From assembly GCA_021234155.1 (NCBI GenBank), contig JAJEKV010000112.1:1575287-1639286 (forward strand): a stretch of 64,000 bases of DNA, in the 5' to 3' direction. The position numbers were made by a program, and so were the translations under genes. The notes beneath the pieces are model-generated. The model was not told the DNA's origin. It saw nothing but the letters and a program-made list of their open reading frames with translations, and ran no database searches. Positions within the stretch are counted from its first letter, which is position 1; the number at the start of each line of letters is the position of its first letter. Below, piece by piece: positions 34,772 to 46,329 of this stretch. This stretch comes from Isoetes taiwanensis (lineage: Eukaryota > Streptophyta > Lycopodiopsida > Isoetales > Isoetaceae).

Positions 34772-36097
34772 TCATGTGTACGCCAAATTGGGAATAACTT
34801 CGGTATGCCAAATTGGGTTTTGAATGCTATCAGGACCTATAATTTGTACTCTATTCCTCTGGGTGGCACATGCTCTGAATACCAAATGGGTTTGCATGGC
34901 ATGTGCCACCCAAAGGAATGGAGGATCAATACATCCCTTCTCCTTTCCATAATCAAAATGGAGCAATATATTGCCCGGATGCAAGTCCATATGCAAATAT
35001 CTTTCTTGATGGAGTTTTCGTAGCCCGCTGCAAAATGACATTGCCAAGTCCTCAACCCTAGAGGCAACAAATAATTCTTTCTTTCTGCGCTCCTCAAGCA
35101 GCCTCAAGTCCGTCTCAACTCTGGGGACAGCTCCTAACTTCTTAAATGCAAGCTCTGCAAAAGCATTGCTCCCATGACTTGTAAAGAAGGTTGCCAACGA
35201 ACCTCCATTCCAAAAAGGGAAAATTAACCCTTGTCTTTCTAGGCCGGTTGTGCTACCAATGCACCGTATTATACACCCGTGCCTAACTTGCATTCCAGAC
35301 TCCCTCATGTTCTTCAACATAGCTTGCACTAACTTATTGGGATCTGTACTTGGATGAAAATTATCATGTTGAAGTTTTACACAATAAGGTTCATCCTTAA
35401 TAAAACTAGACCCTAAAATATTGCACTTATACACGGCGCCATATGAACCAGAACCAATTTGTTGTCTGTTTATTATTTGTGATGAATCTACTTTGGCAAA
35501 CCAAGTTGTCTTGGCATCTGCTCTTCTACGAGCTTCCCACTCCCTATCTGTCTCACCAGGACGTTTGGCTTTTATGGTTTGCGCCAACACTTTCCTAACA
35601 AGATGAGGGGGTTGATGGGCTTCTTTCTTTAATTTTCTGTTGGTCCACGCCACATTCCATGTGCTGGCTTTTTCTTTTAGCTCTAGCCTCAAGCGATGAC
35701 TACTCAAATTTGAAACTTCTGTGATCATATTCCCGGTAGTGCGGCTAATATTACCCACTATCCATGTATACCTCTCTTGCTCACTCTTTTCGGGCTCTAG
35801 ATCCATCATTCGAAGTTTAAAAGCCCTCTCGGCATCTTTTACCAAGTCTGCATGGTAGTCTAGCCATCCTTCCTCACTGTTGGTAATCAATTCCAAATCC
35901 TGAGCTGAGGCATTGCACAGCCGATTACACAACCAGTTCATAAATTCTGGTCTCAAAGTAGACCATGCTTGTTGTGGTCTAGTTCTTTTCCTACGCGGCA
36001 ATGCTGCAGAAGATGACTCAGGTTGCAACTCTGTAGCCTCTGTCTGGGACGCCAATGCCTCTACTGGTTGCGGCTCTATTTGGGACGTTAATGCCAC
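34772..36097 (-). CDS. Protein kinase carried by the hAT element (N-lobe and catalytic loop; C-lobe missing)
   Basis: An uninterrupted 441-codon frame from ATG at 36,097. Residues 1-200 are a Ser/Gln-rich leader and a charged helical region with no known domain. The kinase domain starts near residue 210: glycine loop IGSGSYGAVYK, Lys in YCVKLQ, hydrophobic strand LIFPFWNGGSLATFF, and catalytic loop YLHMDLHPGNILL. In the loop Asp and Asn are present but HRD is HMD. After this the frame loses kinase character and ends 59 bp short of the Copia LTR. No DFG or C-lobe follows on this strand, so the retroelement or an intron boundary cut it. It is the best-preserved gene of the hAT element. Confidence 0.75.
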   Translation of the reverse strand: MALTSQIEPQPVEALASQTEATELQPESSSAALPRRKRTRPQQAWSTLRPEFMNWLCNRLCNASAQDLELITNSEEGWLDYHADLVKDAERAFKLRMMDLEPEKSEQERYTWIVGNISRTTGNMITEVSNLSSHRLRLELKEKASTWNVAWTNRKLKKEAHQPPHLVRKVLAQTIKAKRPGETDREWEARRRADAKTTWFAKVDSSQIINRQQIGSGSYGAVYKCNILGSSFIKDEPYCVKLQHDNFHPSTDPNKLVQAMLKNMRESGMQVRHGCIIRCIGSTTGLERQGLIFPFWNGGSLATFFTSHGSNAFAELAFKKLGAVPRVETDLRLLEERRKKELFVASRVEDLAMSFCSGLRKLHQERYLHMDLHPGNILLHFDYGKEKGCIDPPFLWVAHAMQTHLVFRACATQRNRVQIIGPDSIQNPIWHTEVIPNLAYT

Positions 36098-36179
36098 ATT
36101 TGGTTGCGGGTTAACTTATGCTCTCTCTTCTGAAGTCATACTGCTTGTCTTAAGGGATTGTCTAGCTAGCTAGCAAAAT

Positions 36180-37225
36180 GCGACTCCACGACAATGCGCA
36201 AATGACAACAGCAACACCTACAAGTCAAGCAAAGATAAAACTTTCAATTTAGTGCTTAGCACATGACGGTAAATCAATTTCTTTAACCAGATCAATTTCT
36301 TTAACCAGCATGAAAACGCTACTTTTAAGCTACTACACTAAGACCCTAACATTTTATCCTATTACTGGTAAATTTTAATTGGTTCATAAGTATGTATGTG
36401 CAAGGCCAAGGATGGGATAACACATGAAAGGACCAAAACATGATTTATGATCTATAGCCCAGCTACTGCCAAAATGCGAGGCTAGCAAGTTTAAAATGCA
36501 TTGCACTTGTCCCACCCAGGTCACGCTTTTTCAAAAGACGAGACCAATCGAATGCTTACTAAAACAAACGCCAATTCCTCTATTGGTGTCGAACTTTCAT
36601 CAACAACACCATCAGGAACTAGGGAATGTATTAGTTAAACATTCTCATAACCCTCAATAAGAGTACAACACACACCTTTCAACACCGCGTGACCAAGGCC
36701 AACAGCGGCGTCAGGCGAGGGTTATACTTCTTAAAAAAGGGAGACCCTAGTTGCCTTAAACTTCAGCATCGCCACCCACCCTCGGCATGGCGCAAATAAA
36801 TGCGGCAATACCAGGCAAGGGGCATGCCTCCGCTCTTGGCAACACGAAACCCTAAGGCCACTAAACCTAATTGGTACTAAGGTTGTCCTTTCAAAGGGAA
36901 GGCAACAAAATTTGCTATTTTTTTTTTTTTTTTTGGGTCTTGAATTATTGTTTTTTTTTTTTATTATTTTTTTTCTAAAATAGGCCAAGCTCGGTCCACA
37001 GAACAAGGCACTCACCATCGTCACGCCCCTTACACAGGGGGGCAACAGGCGAGGGCCTAACTGGGGACCTTGCCTAGCCTATCTATAAAAAAAACAACAA
37101 AAAAATGTCTAAAAACTAAGAAAAACAAAAAAAAAAAGGTTTTGGGGGGCAAGTTGGAAGGTTTGGCGCAGAAGAATACCTTCTTTGCGGCGCAAAAACT
37201 GAAACACCGCGCCACTAATTTATAT
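36180..37225. other. Non-coding right arm of the hAT element
   Basis: No gene motif seen. Long T tracts lie at 36,919-36,985. Confidence 0.5.
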
Positions 37226-37227
37226 AA

Positions 37228-37476
37228 AAAACTTCGTGTACGCGAAAACTTCAGTTTCGCGTACGCGAAAACTTTTTCGCGTACGCGAACACCGCCCCGG
37301 TTTCGCGTACGCGAAATGGTCTACTTCACGTACGCGAAGAAATTTTCGCGTACGGGAAAATGAAGTTTTCGCGTACGCGAATGTCAGACTTGTACTTTTG
37401 CGAAGCAAAAGCTTGTATTTTGCGTACGCGAAGAGATTTTCGCGTACGCTTTCACGAAGCTTTCGCGTACGCGAAC
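37228..37476. repeat. Right subterminal array of TTCGCGTACGCGAA palindromes
   Basis: Ten copies (some with one or two changes) in 250 bp, matching the left array at 15,020-15,178. Confidence 0.85.
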
Positions 37477-37576
37477 TTTTTTTTTCCCGGCCGGCGAGGT
37501 TTAAATACGTTAAATACGTATTTTATTAAAAAATATGTATTTTTTGACTTTATACGTCAGGAATTTGAATTTTGTA

Positions 37577-37595
37577 CGTATGGAACCTATCCCTG
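37577..37595 (-). repeat. Right TIR of the hAT element
   Basis: On minus CAGGGATAGGTTCCATACG, adjoining the CATGTACT duplication at 37,596-37,603. Confidence 0.9.
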
Positions 37596-37860
37596 CATGT
37601 ACTAGACTATTATTTGTAACTGTCGTATTAAGTGCAAAAAATGTACAAGGGGTTATAAAATCTCTGCTACATCAGGTCTAAAACAACGACAATATGAGGA
37701 TTGTGGCAGCTTAGATATATAAACTCTGATGCACCATGTAGAGTGGCTGATATGATGCACATGCCTTATATTATGTATCTCCATATTCTAATTTCTCCTA
37801 TGTTAGACTATGCATGGAGAGAATATACTATGTTAGACTATGCATGGAGAGACTATGAGA

Positions 37861-38500
37861 GTATATACTGAACCACAAAGGAGTCGTAAGCTTGTAGAAC
37901 GAAGACGAAGAGCGCGACAGAGCTACTACATGGAGAAATTGAAGTGCCTCATCCCTCGTAATACCAAGGTGAAAAATCAAATCAGTTAATTTTATCTAAT
38001 GTTGAAAAAAGATTTGAAGAGATCCTGAAATGTGTTGTAGAAAGACAAGATTTCAATATTCGAAAGCGCCATCGACTACATACCCAAGTTGCAAGGGAAG
38101 GTGAGGCATTTGGAGCAGGAGACAAAAGGATGGAGATTGTCATGCTCCAGGTGAAGGAAGAAAAGGGTGAGGCATTGAGCAGAGATATTGAAGTGAGCAA
38201 CATTGAAGGTAGCAACGAACTGCAAGTTAGATGCCTTTTGAGTGCTAAAAGCAACGAGCTTGTTGGCATCTTACTGGCTCTTCAGAATTCGCTCAACTGC
38301 ACCAGGATTTTTTGTATGTGAAATTAACTACTTCCCCTTTGGTAAGGATTATGTCTTTTTTTTGGACGCTAATAATCATTAATTATTAGTTTAACATGGT
38401 GACTAATTATGTTGTTGCTAAATCCCCAGCCAAGCCAAATGCAGGTTTTAAGTTGCGTCCAAGTCCGAGCTGCCCTCCATAACGTGCTTTCATGAGCTGC
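37861..38500 (+). pseudogene. bHLH copy C, 5'-truncated
   Basis: This starts abruptly inside the basic-region exon (YTEPQRSRKLVERRRRARQS; the basic-region His that is present in copies A and B is Arg here). It continues through the second bHLH exon at 38,041 (KDKISIFESAIDYIPKL) and the ACT-like part. A one-base deletion in GAGCAGGAGACAAAAGG breaks the frame, and about 35 bp are missing near 38,288. The last exon (about 38,430-38,496, ending ALHNVLS-stop) is preserved. It lies directly after the end of duplicated block A, so it is a separate tandem copy. Confidence 0.85.
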
Positions 38501-39089
38501 GCTTCTCCTTTTTCCCTTTGGAAAGGACTGTAACATATTCTTATCTGCTTGAACAGTAGAATAACAATAAACAGAAGCAGTTGCATAATTAAAAATACTT
38601 CAGACTGGTATCAGGCAACCACATTTCAAACAATTTAGGCCCCAATTAACCCAAGCTAAACAATCCAGGCAAGAAGGATTGTTGCTAGAAACCAAACCAT
38701 CTTCGCTTCTCATCTTAAATGAAACCGTAATGAATATCTAGACTGGTAGTCCAAATCCCCCAGAAATCACATACTGGGAGATGTATCACTGATATTTTAG
38801 AGCGTAGGGATGATGTTTATAGAATCTTAAAACTAGATGAGTTAGAGGTAGGAGAGACTAATGCATTACTATCAGAGAATCCATTAGATGATTTGTTATA
38901 GTGTTGAATGAACAAGTTGAGTGTTTTATAGATCTGATAGTCTCATAAATGTAATAATCAAATTTTATTTCATTTTATTCATTTCATTCTTTTGTCACAT
39001 TCAAGAAGAACTCAAAAAATAAGACCTTCAAATGGGACATCTTTCACTGCCTCATATCCTGCTTCAGCTTGTTGCATGACTATGCCAAA

Positions 39090-39895
39090 TGCGTCCTCTA
39101 GAGCTCTGGAGGAATTGAAGAACCATCACAAGTAATAGCCTCTGTCATTTGTCTGCGAACATCTGACTGGAACTCTATAGGTCCACCTAGGCATATAACA
39201 TGGGTATATACCTGTCCTAATACCTCGTCCTCTCTTATCCTTGTCACTTGAGAAATATCAAGTAGCAGTAAGTATGGTTTCGCACCTATGCAGATGGGAT
39301 GTGCTTTTGATAACCCCCAAGTAGACAGCTTGTTCTTGGTAACTTCTTCTTCCAATACCTCCTCATCTTCTTCATTTCCAAGTAGGAGCTTCTCTTCCTC
39401 AGGATCTATCAGCTCCCTACTTGTGTGACAAGACGTTTTATCTGAGTGACCTGCATGTTTGAAGAAGACTCTGCATCTTGGTTTGTCTTACTATATATCA
39501 TGTATGTGCTTAACATAATATCTAGACTGTAAAAACGTTCTTTGCCTTCTTGCTTGCAAAGTTCTGCAGGCAGCCTCTTCAGACACCTTTTAATCTTGTC
39601 TTGATCAGACTTGGGAAAAATCTTAGGCAAAAGCCTACATGCTTATGGAATAACATGACATGGAATCACGTCAACTCTAGTTCTAGCCATGAAGTTATCA
39701 AGAATGCTCCCATAGGCATCTCTAAACCTATTACATTCCGCTATAAAGTCTATTGTGAAACAAAAATTATTGTATACAGTAGTGGCACCAACTGGCTCTT
39801 GTAACAATTCCTCAAAATCTTCTGGATGCTTCTAACGCAAATCCCATTCTTTCTCAACTATTATGTCATAACATGTGCTAAACAACTCCCATGCC
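39090..39895 (-). pseudogene. Unidentified gene, 3' part, split by the TRIM insertion
   Basis: The minus strand shows coding-like blocks with scattered stops: KHPEDFEELLQEP, FTIDFIAECNRFRDAYGSIL, FPKSDQDKIKRCLKRLPAEL, an acidic EDEEVLEEEVTKNK run, and VRRQMTEAITCDGSSIPPEL. I do not recognise the protein. The TTATT on its upstream edge (39,896-39,900) is repeated at 53,310-53,314, where the upstream exon resumes (53,315-53,501). The two pieces were therefore adjacent before the retroelement landed. Confidence 0.45.
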
Positions 39896-40619
39896 TTATT
39901 TGTAACGTTTCTAACTGACATGCCCTTAACCAACTGGGCAAAACTATCTAGACATTTTTGAGTAGTCGCTTCTACGCATTTATGTGCTGGTGTCTCGGGA
40001 ACGCGACACCAAGATCCACTCGAGCGATCTCCATGGGTCCGTTACAATCTCTTCCACTAGAACTATGTTTGTCCTCGAGCATTACAAGACCATAACCACA
40101 CCATCCCATGGTGTCCAAGACCAAGTCATAACCTATCGTCCAACGGTATTGCGGGTCATACTTGCCCCCATGGAGGCTCAAACTCGAGCCTGCTCTGATA
40201 CTAAATGTAAGGTTTCTAATCGACATGCCTTTAACCAATTAACCATCATCCAATTAAATTGGGATTATGTCAACTCCAAAATCACGCCAACCTGCTATTG
40301 TCTTCTAGGGGGTTTTTGTTTTTTTTAATCTTTTTTTTTTTACTTCAAAAATAACATAAGGTTGCGATTCACGTGTGACTTTTCATATGCGAATTGAAAT
40401 ATGCAGAAATGAAGAGCAAGTTGCTAACATAGATGAGACAAATATTGCTTGCTCGATAGATGATAATATTAGGTTTGATAATAACAAATTGCATTATTTA
40501 GCGAGGCAATTCCACACGAATTATCGATACATGGCACAAATATCATACAAAAATATCATATATTCCAATAAAACATTAAGGGATCAATCCATGTTTTTCC
40601 AATGTATTTAACCAGGTGT

Positions 40620-41180
40620 GGTTCCATGTCACCGCTCTATCCAGCCTGGGTACGAATCTAACACTTCACCCAATCGCCATCCCCATAGCCAAATTATGCA
40701 TAATAGACACAAACTTCACCGTAAAAATCATCTCGTCCCAAAGTTTTTGGATCGTAAGATGGTGGATTCGTGGCCCGTTTTGATTGTAGAAGCATTTGAG
40801 AGCATCATCATCCACTATGATTATATCATCCTTATTCTCGATACCAAGTTAGGCCCATCATGTTACTCAAGTGTTTGATGAAGATAGGCTTGCTGTTGGA
40901 TCCTTGGGATTAGTGAACTTCACACATTTGTTCCGATCCCAAAGGGTCAACCAATTTCTACGATTTCCCCAAAGCCTCCAAAGTATCCTTGATGTTCCTT
41001 AGTTCCATGGATGACCAAATACCAACTCGAAATAACCCAATGCCTCGCCTAGCATCTCCTTCAGCGCGTCCGCGGATAGATCCACTTTGGTGTTTGATTC
41101 TACCGTGTCCGATGAAACTGTTCTCTAGCCACTTTATTTTTCAGAAAAGTCTTGCAAAGGACTCCGCTTTAGGTCGAACA
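40620..41180 (-). CDS. Unrecognised coding-like fragments
   Basis: Minus-strand blocks such as SSDTVESNTKVDLSADALKE, MLGEALGYFELVFGHPW and KLWDEMIFTVKFVSIMHNLA look coding but are separated by stops. Family unknown. They may be the last exons of the module at 41.5-45.5 kb or part of a separate decayed gene. Confidence 0.3.
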
Positions 41181-41539
41181 CCACAACCTTCTTAGAAACG
41201 CAATGGAAGCTGAAACATCAAACATGTATCCCAGTTAGCAAGATCGATAACACAAACAATACAAAATGGCAAGGCGTGATTTGAAATAGTCATAACCAAA
41301 TCGCTACGGCGATTTAGTTTGACAACGAAAAATAATCAAAAGCGGCTTGGCGCGATTTAATTCAAAGGTAATACAAATTAAATCACGCTGGCGCTTATTT
41401 CCTCGTGGGCAAGGCCATACCTATCATCTTCGGTTTACATTTCACATCATGCCATTCTCCCCTCCGCCACCCTTAATCTTCGCCTTCTTCCTGACTGTTA
41501 GAATTGTTATTTTCTATTAGTTCATTTCGTCCTTCACAA

Positions 41540-44500
41540 CCGACATTATTTTACTATTGATTTGGCAAACCTGCGGAATCACTAGAGCCGCTTCGTTGCC
41601 TTCATTTTCGGTTTCCCCGTCAATTATTTCATTGTTAACCCGTGAATCTACTCTATTGTTGCTTGCATCACCCGCAATGTGGGCAAGGATATTCCCTAAG
41701 TTCGCGCCATCACGATTTTACTTTGAGCAAACCGGTTTAGCAGCTATTTGTTCATTAATGCTTTCCTTATCGGTGCGTAGATTACTAGTTCCCTCTCCGG
41801 GAGCAACGCCCACTTTCAATTGGACAAGTCTACGAGACTTTTGATTGCTGATGATTTCAGGTTGCCATAAGGGCCTTTAGGAGACTTGGCAAGCACATGC
41901 ATGAGGAATGGTTCAAGAAAGTCTTTGGCCCGCTCATCACTCACAAAGCAAAGACATCTTCTTGCACCCATAAGAGCCTCTCGGGCAATATAACCTCCAA
42001 CATGAAGCTCCAAGCAGGTTGTATCAATTGAGCAAATGCCTCGGACGAGGTAAGCAGCCATAGGCGGGAAATCCATTTTTATTTAAGGGGCCCTTCTCCT
42101 TAGTTTGTAGCTCATGACTTGATTTCCCCACTTAGGAGGGGGTCCCGATCCTCATCCTCTTCCTCGACTCATCCTCGTTTCCGACTGATCCCGATCCGTA
42201 TGAAAGAATATAGTTCTTAAGTCCGGATCATCTAGAAGAAAAACATTCCCATGCACTTGCTATTGTCACCCTTGGCCTTAGCAATATCATATTCCTCGCC
42301 CGGACAAAGATGGATATCATAATAAAGATCACATGTGCCATCTTCCGTTCTGTTCACAGCTCATTATCCTTAACATCATATATTAGGCATCCCTCCCTAA
42401 TAACTTTGAGGCACTCCAGATCATGAGCAGCAGATAGTGCATGCAGATGTGACTCACCTGAAGGACAAACGATGACAATAGTGAAGGACCTCTCAGTTGT
42501 CAATCCTATACAGCTGGTAAAGAAGCTACTGTAGTCCTTCTGGTTCATGCCCATATCTCCTCTCTCCCCCCCCCCTCGTCCAACACAAAGAGTGATATAT
42601 TTTTTAAGGCCGGAAGTTGAATCTGGCAAGAGACCTTTGTACCCAATGGAGACTGAATACTGGACAGTGTCGTCTTCTCCAGTAATCTTCTTCACAAGGG
42701 CCACTTTTCTTCTCAACTCAGCCAGTACCTTAGGGGGTAGAGTCTCCTTATGTTTTGTATTTTTAGCCTTCCAATTCTTTAGGAAGTCCTTTGACCAGAA
42801 TACAAACTTCTTGATGTCATCATTCCTGACCTTGTATTTGTCCAAAGAATCCAATTTCGGATAATGCCACATCCCCGATAGCCTTTGTAACTCAGCTCCT
42901 ACAAATGACTTCATTGTATCGCATATCCTTTACATGATCAGCAAAGACTCAACGGCGACATCCTATCCTTGGTGAAAGCACCCTTCTTGTATAAGACTTC
43001 CTTCTTTAAGCACCGGGTCTAAAACCCAAATGGTCTCAAAGGTCTGCCTAGCCCCCCTCGAAGTCTTTCTCATCTCTCGTCACATTCAAGTCAAAGATGC
43101 TTACATCAACAGAGGCACCCTACCCATAGTATCCGGCAGCCTTCCCCTTGTGCATAAGCGCCCTGCATTATTCCACTTGAGCCATACCGCCTCCTTACAA
43201 AACACAATCTTATAATGAAGTCCCGTTGGTCCCGACTGGGCTGATGAGCTTTCGAGAAAAAGATCTGCAATGTCATCACCACCTTTTTTTTTTGATTTTC
43301 TTGCGCAGTCTTCTTCTTCTCAGATAATTGTTCATGCATGCAGTCCGGCCCAAAGAGCCTTTTGAATGCTCGGACTTTGACCATGCATGCGGTGGGCAAT
43401 GGGCAGCCATATTCCACCCAATCGCTGATCGGGCGTGGCGCAGCTTGTTCAACGTATGGACCGCAATAGTACGTACATTGAATCAAGATCATAGAATAGA
43501 AACACGCCGCGATTTGAATAGAATTGATGAAGAGAAAAATCACGCTGGCGTGAAATGAATAAAGTTACTAATGCAATTCCGCGCCCGGCAAAGCTTTCAA
43601 AAATCAAACCAATTCCAGCGCAGCTAAATCAATTTCACGCCAGCGTTTTTCAAATCAATTGGTTGACTTGAAACACGCCCGGGCGTGAATTCATTGATTT
43701 CAAAACACGCGGGCGGAATTGGTTTGATTTGAAAGCACGCCGGCGTGAATACAATTTATGAAACCAAAGTTGATTACCTTTGTATAGAAATGTCTTCCCA
43801 TTTCATTCAAAGTTGCACTAATCTCAAACCAAATCTGCGGTGAAGTATTGGCATCCAAGATAATGACACCTCCTATAATGCATAGTGATTGTAGAACACT
43901 TTTTTGGCCTCGCTTTGTTCTCGCCCGCACCGATGATGGCCTTTTGTGCCTCAACGGAATGTTTGCCCGTCCGATGATGACATATTTAATATCATCACTT
44001 GATAATAGCTCCCGGACGTTAGCCCACACAAAGAGGCTTGTTCGAGATCATATCCCAAGGTAGCACATCCGCCGGCATAGGCATTTGACCTGATTACTAA
44101 TCATGCTCAACAATCTCCATGGCATGTGCCGGATCATATCTCCCCTCGCTAACATAAATGGAGCTTGGTGAACGGATGAGGGACTTCACATGGATCGCAA
44201 AAGTTTCCTTAAGACCCAATGGATAATGGTCGGTATTTATTCAAATTTTGTTCATGGCCTCTAGCCGCCACTCATCTGCTTCATTCTCAAAAACGTAAGC
44301 CTCCATGCCTTCGACAACCGCAGTTTGAACATTCTTCCCTAGATCTAGGACCCTTTTAGAAGCTTTCAAGTCAGCCTAATTCCCTAGCTTGTGTCGCAAA
44401 TAGTGACTTGGTGTCGGTTTAGTGAACATGCCTCTACGCATGCAAATAACCCCTTTGGCAAATAGATATTGGCGTAATCGCTACATTGGTTGGCCAACCA

Positions 44501-45510
44501 TACTTAAAACATGTCTCACCGTTCACATCTGTCTTCATGAACGTATCCTTGTATGCGTAGCTCTACAAAGGAGTAAGTCCGGAGCGCATCTTTCTTCCGC
44601 TTCTGGTAATCTCCAAGAGCAATTTGCAGTTGGTGTCATCCTCTTCCCTCACAAGAGATTAGGATCCCTTTGTTTGGCCATCTTGTTCCGCTTCCTTTTT
44701 TCCTCGAGAAGAGAGTTAAGTCGAAGCTTGCCATTTGTCTTGGCAAGGTCAACGCACCACTCGGCACCCTCGCCCATTTCCTCTTCGTGCAGGGTCGTCA
44801 TGGTTGCTATAAGAATCGGCCCTTCATCATCTAAGGTGAGATCATATGGTACCGACTGGTCGTCCGCCTTTGCTTTCTTGGCGATTAGAACCCGAATTAG
44901 TAGGGGTTTTCTTCCTCTTGAGCACCGCAAAATGAAGATGAGCACTTTTAGAGTACTTTTCGTAACAAGAGATCACGCCATGCATTTAAACCTAAATTAG
45001 TACAAATCACGCCATGGCGTGTTGGTATCTCCTATTATTGACCATGCTATGTCGCTAATTTGAAACTAAATTATTTTGCATCCACATTTTAAGCTACATA
45101 CCCTTCATGAATCCATATTTCACACTATTTAACCTCATTGAACATTGCTATCTCCAACTGCCTAACACCGCTATATTCTATATATAAAATGAGCAAAATT
45201 ATGTTCTACGTATCAGACAATCGAGCATTAACTGATGTTAATACTTAAAATTCATGCAAAGCATAATAACTCAAACTCATGCAAAGCATATTATCCGAAG
45301 GCAAGGAAATATCTCAAATTCATGCAAGCATAATACTCTCCACACAAAGGTGTATTCTGTGGCAAATTAAATACCTTGAATAGGGTTCTCGTATTCTGGT
45401 ATTCTCGATCAACGCCCTCCTCAAACTTGAGAAGTGCCGGGTTTTGAGATTCCTCTTCCACCGCTTCTCGCCCCGTCCCGCTTCTCGACCTCGATTTGCT
45501 TTTAGAAGAC
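41540..45510 (-). CDS. Unrecognised multi-exon minus-strand gene(s) in the transposon
   Basis: Coding-like blocks, 5' to 3' on minus. MSSKSKSRSRSGTGREAVEE from 45,510, to a GT donor at about 45,370. 44,650-44,940 with SVPYDLTLDDEGPILIATMT. 44,030-44,330 with EAYVFENEADEWRLEAMNKI. 43,780-44,060 with WANVRELLSSDDIKYVIIGR. 43,240-43,470 with LSEKKKTAQENQKKKVVMTL. 42,354-42,914, a 186-codon open frame with KFVFWSKDFLKNWKAKNTKH and FTIVIVCPSGESHLHALSAA. 41,816-42,076 with CSIDTTCLELHVGGYIAREA. 41,560-41,820, an acidic end. The introns hold CACGCCGGCGTG-like palindromes. I cannot say whether this is one gene or several, and no family is recognised. Some blocks contain stops. Confidence 0.35.
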
Positions 45511-46329
45511 ATCTCCGAGTCGCCTAGTAACAGTAGGAGGAAGGTCGCCGGATACGCCGAAGCCGCCGAAGAAATAGCTTTTCTACCAGTGACGAGAAAT
45601 AGAGAAATTTGAATTTCAAGAAAACACAAAATGCAAGCCAAATATTCTTGACACATACAAATAATAATGACGAAGACCCGTTCCCGAATTTCTTCTTTCA
45701 TTAAGTTTTTAAAACCAATCTACCCAAAAAGTATCCCGCCAAATTTATCCCGCCTAAAACGTAAGTTAACCTAATCTTTCTTCTAATTCGAATTTTTCCG
45801 ACCGCCAGAGTTTCCATAGCCTTCAAACTTTCAAATCAGCTTCGTGAGACTCAAATCAACTTCTCAAGAATGGCTACGTAACTCGTACTCATCTCATTCC
45901 AATAGCTTGAACATTAATTTCCAATAGTAGGTGTCACGAATAGCAATTTTTCTGCAGGTCGAAGATGAATGTTTCATGTTAACTACAAATCAGAAAAGGA
46001 AAGTAGGATTATGCAAGATCGACTCCATCGATCCGATTTGTAACCGCCATGGAATTCGCCGGGGATAAGTATGTCCGAAGTTACAAGATTAATCTACAAG
46101 GCTATGGATGAAGCTTTACCTCGCAGACACCCCCGGGGGGGATACGGTTGGAGAAAGTGTTGGAACATTTGTTGCATGGCCAAGAAACCGCTTAAAAAAG
46201 GTATGTAACATGTATTACATTGTAGAAATATAGAAGTAGACAAAATTTGTTGTATTCATTGGAAAAAGATTACAATTGTATATAATCTGGATAAACCGGA
46301 TAAACCGCACAAAATCCCGTGACTATTGC
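45511..46329. other. Upstream region of the minus-strand gene, with GGCGGGATA motifs
   Basis: On the minus strand GGCGGGATAAATTTGGCGGGATA occurs at about 45,735-45,760. TTTGGCGGGA matches the E2F/DP binding consensus. It lies roughly 230 bp upstream of the ATG at 45,510. Nothing else is recognised to 46,329. Confidence 0.35.

Larger units (their letters stand above)
14904..37595. mobile_element. Giant hAT transposon with kinase cargo, itself hosting nested elements
   Basis: The ends are CAGGGATAGGTTC(A/C)ATACG in inverted orientation, an 18-of-19 match. They are flanked by a perfect 8-bp duplication, CATGTACT, at 14,896-14,903 and 37,596-37,603. Copy B at about 60,800 keeps the uninterrupted site (AAGTCAGATACTAGACT), so the insertion is proven by comparison. 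The 8-bp TSD and the internal BED/DUF659/hAT-dimerisation transposase place it in the hAT superfamily. Of the 22.7 kb span about 12 kb is a nested Copia. About 10.7 kb belongs to the element or to smaller insertions. Both ends carry dense arrays of a 14-bp palindrome. Cargo includes a minus-strand protein kinase and a receptor-kinase fragment. Confidence 0.92.

Noticed and set aside
34772-36097. That the kinase N-lobe and the C-lobe at 21.7-21.96 kb are one gene split by the Copia
   Set aside because: They are on the same strand now, but the LTR tip shows that 18.42-22.73 kb was inverted after the Copia insertion, so they were on opposite strands when the Copia landed.
15020-37476. CRISPR-like array of short repeats
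   Set aside because: Repeats are palindromes with irregular spacing at transposon ends in plant nuclear DNA; no spacers of constant length and no cas genes.
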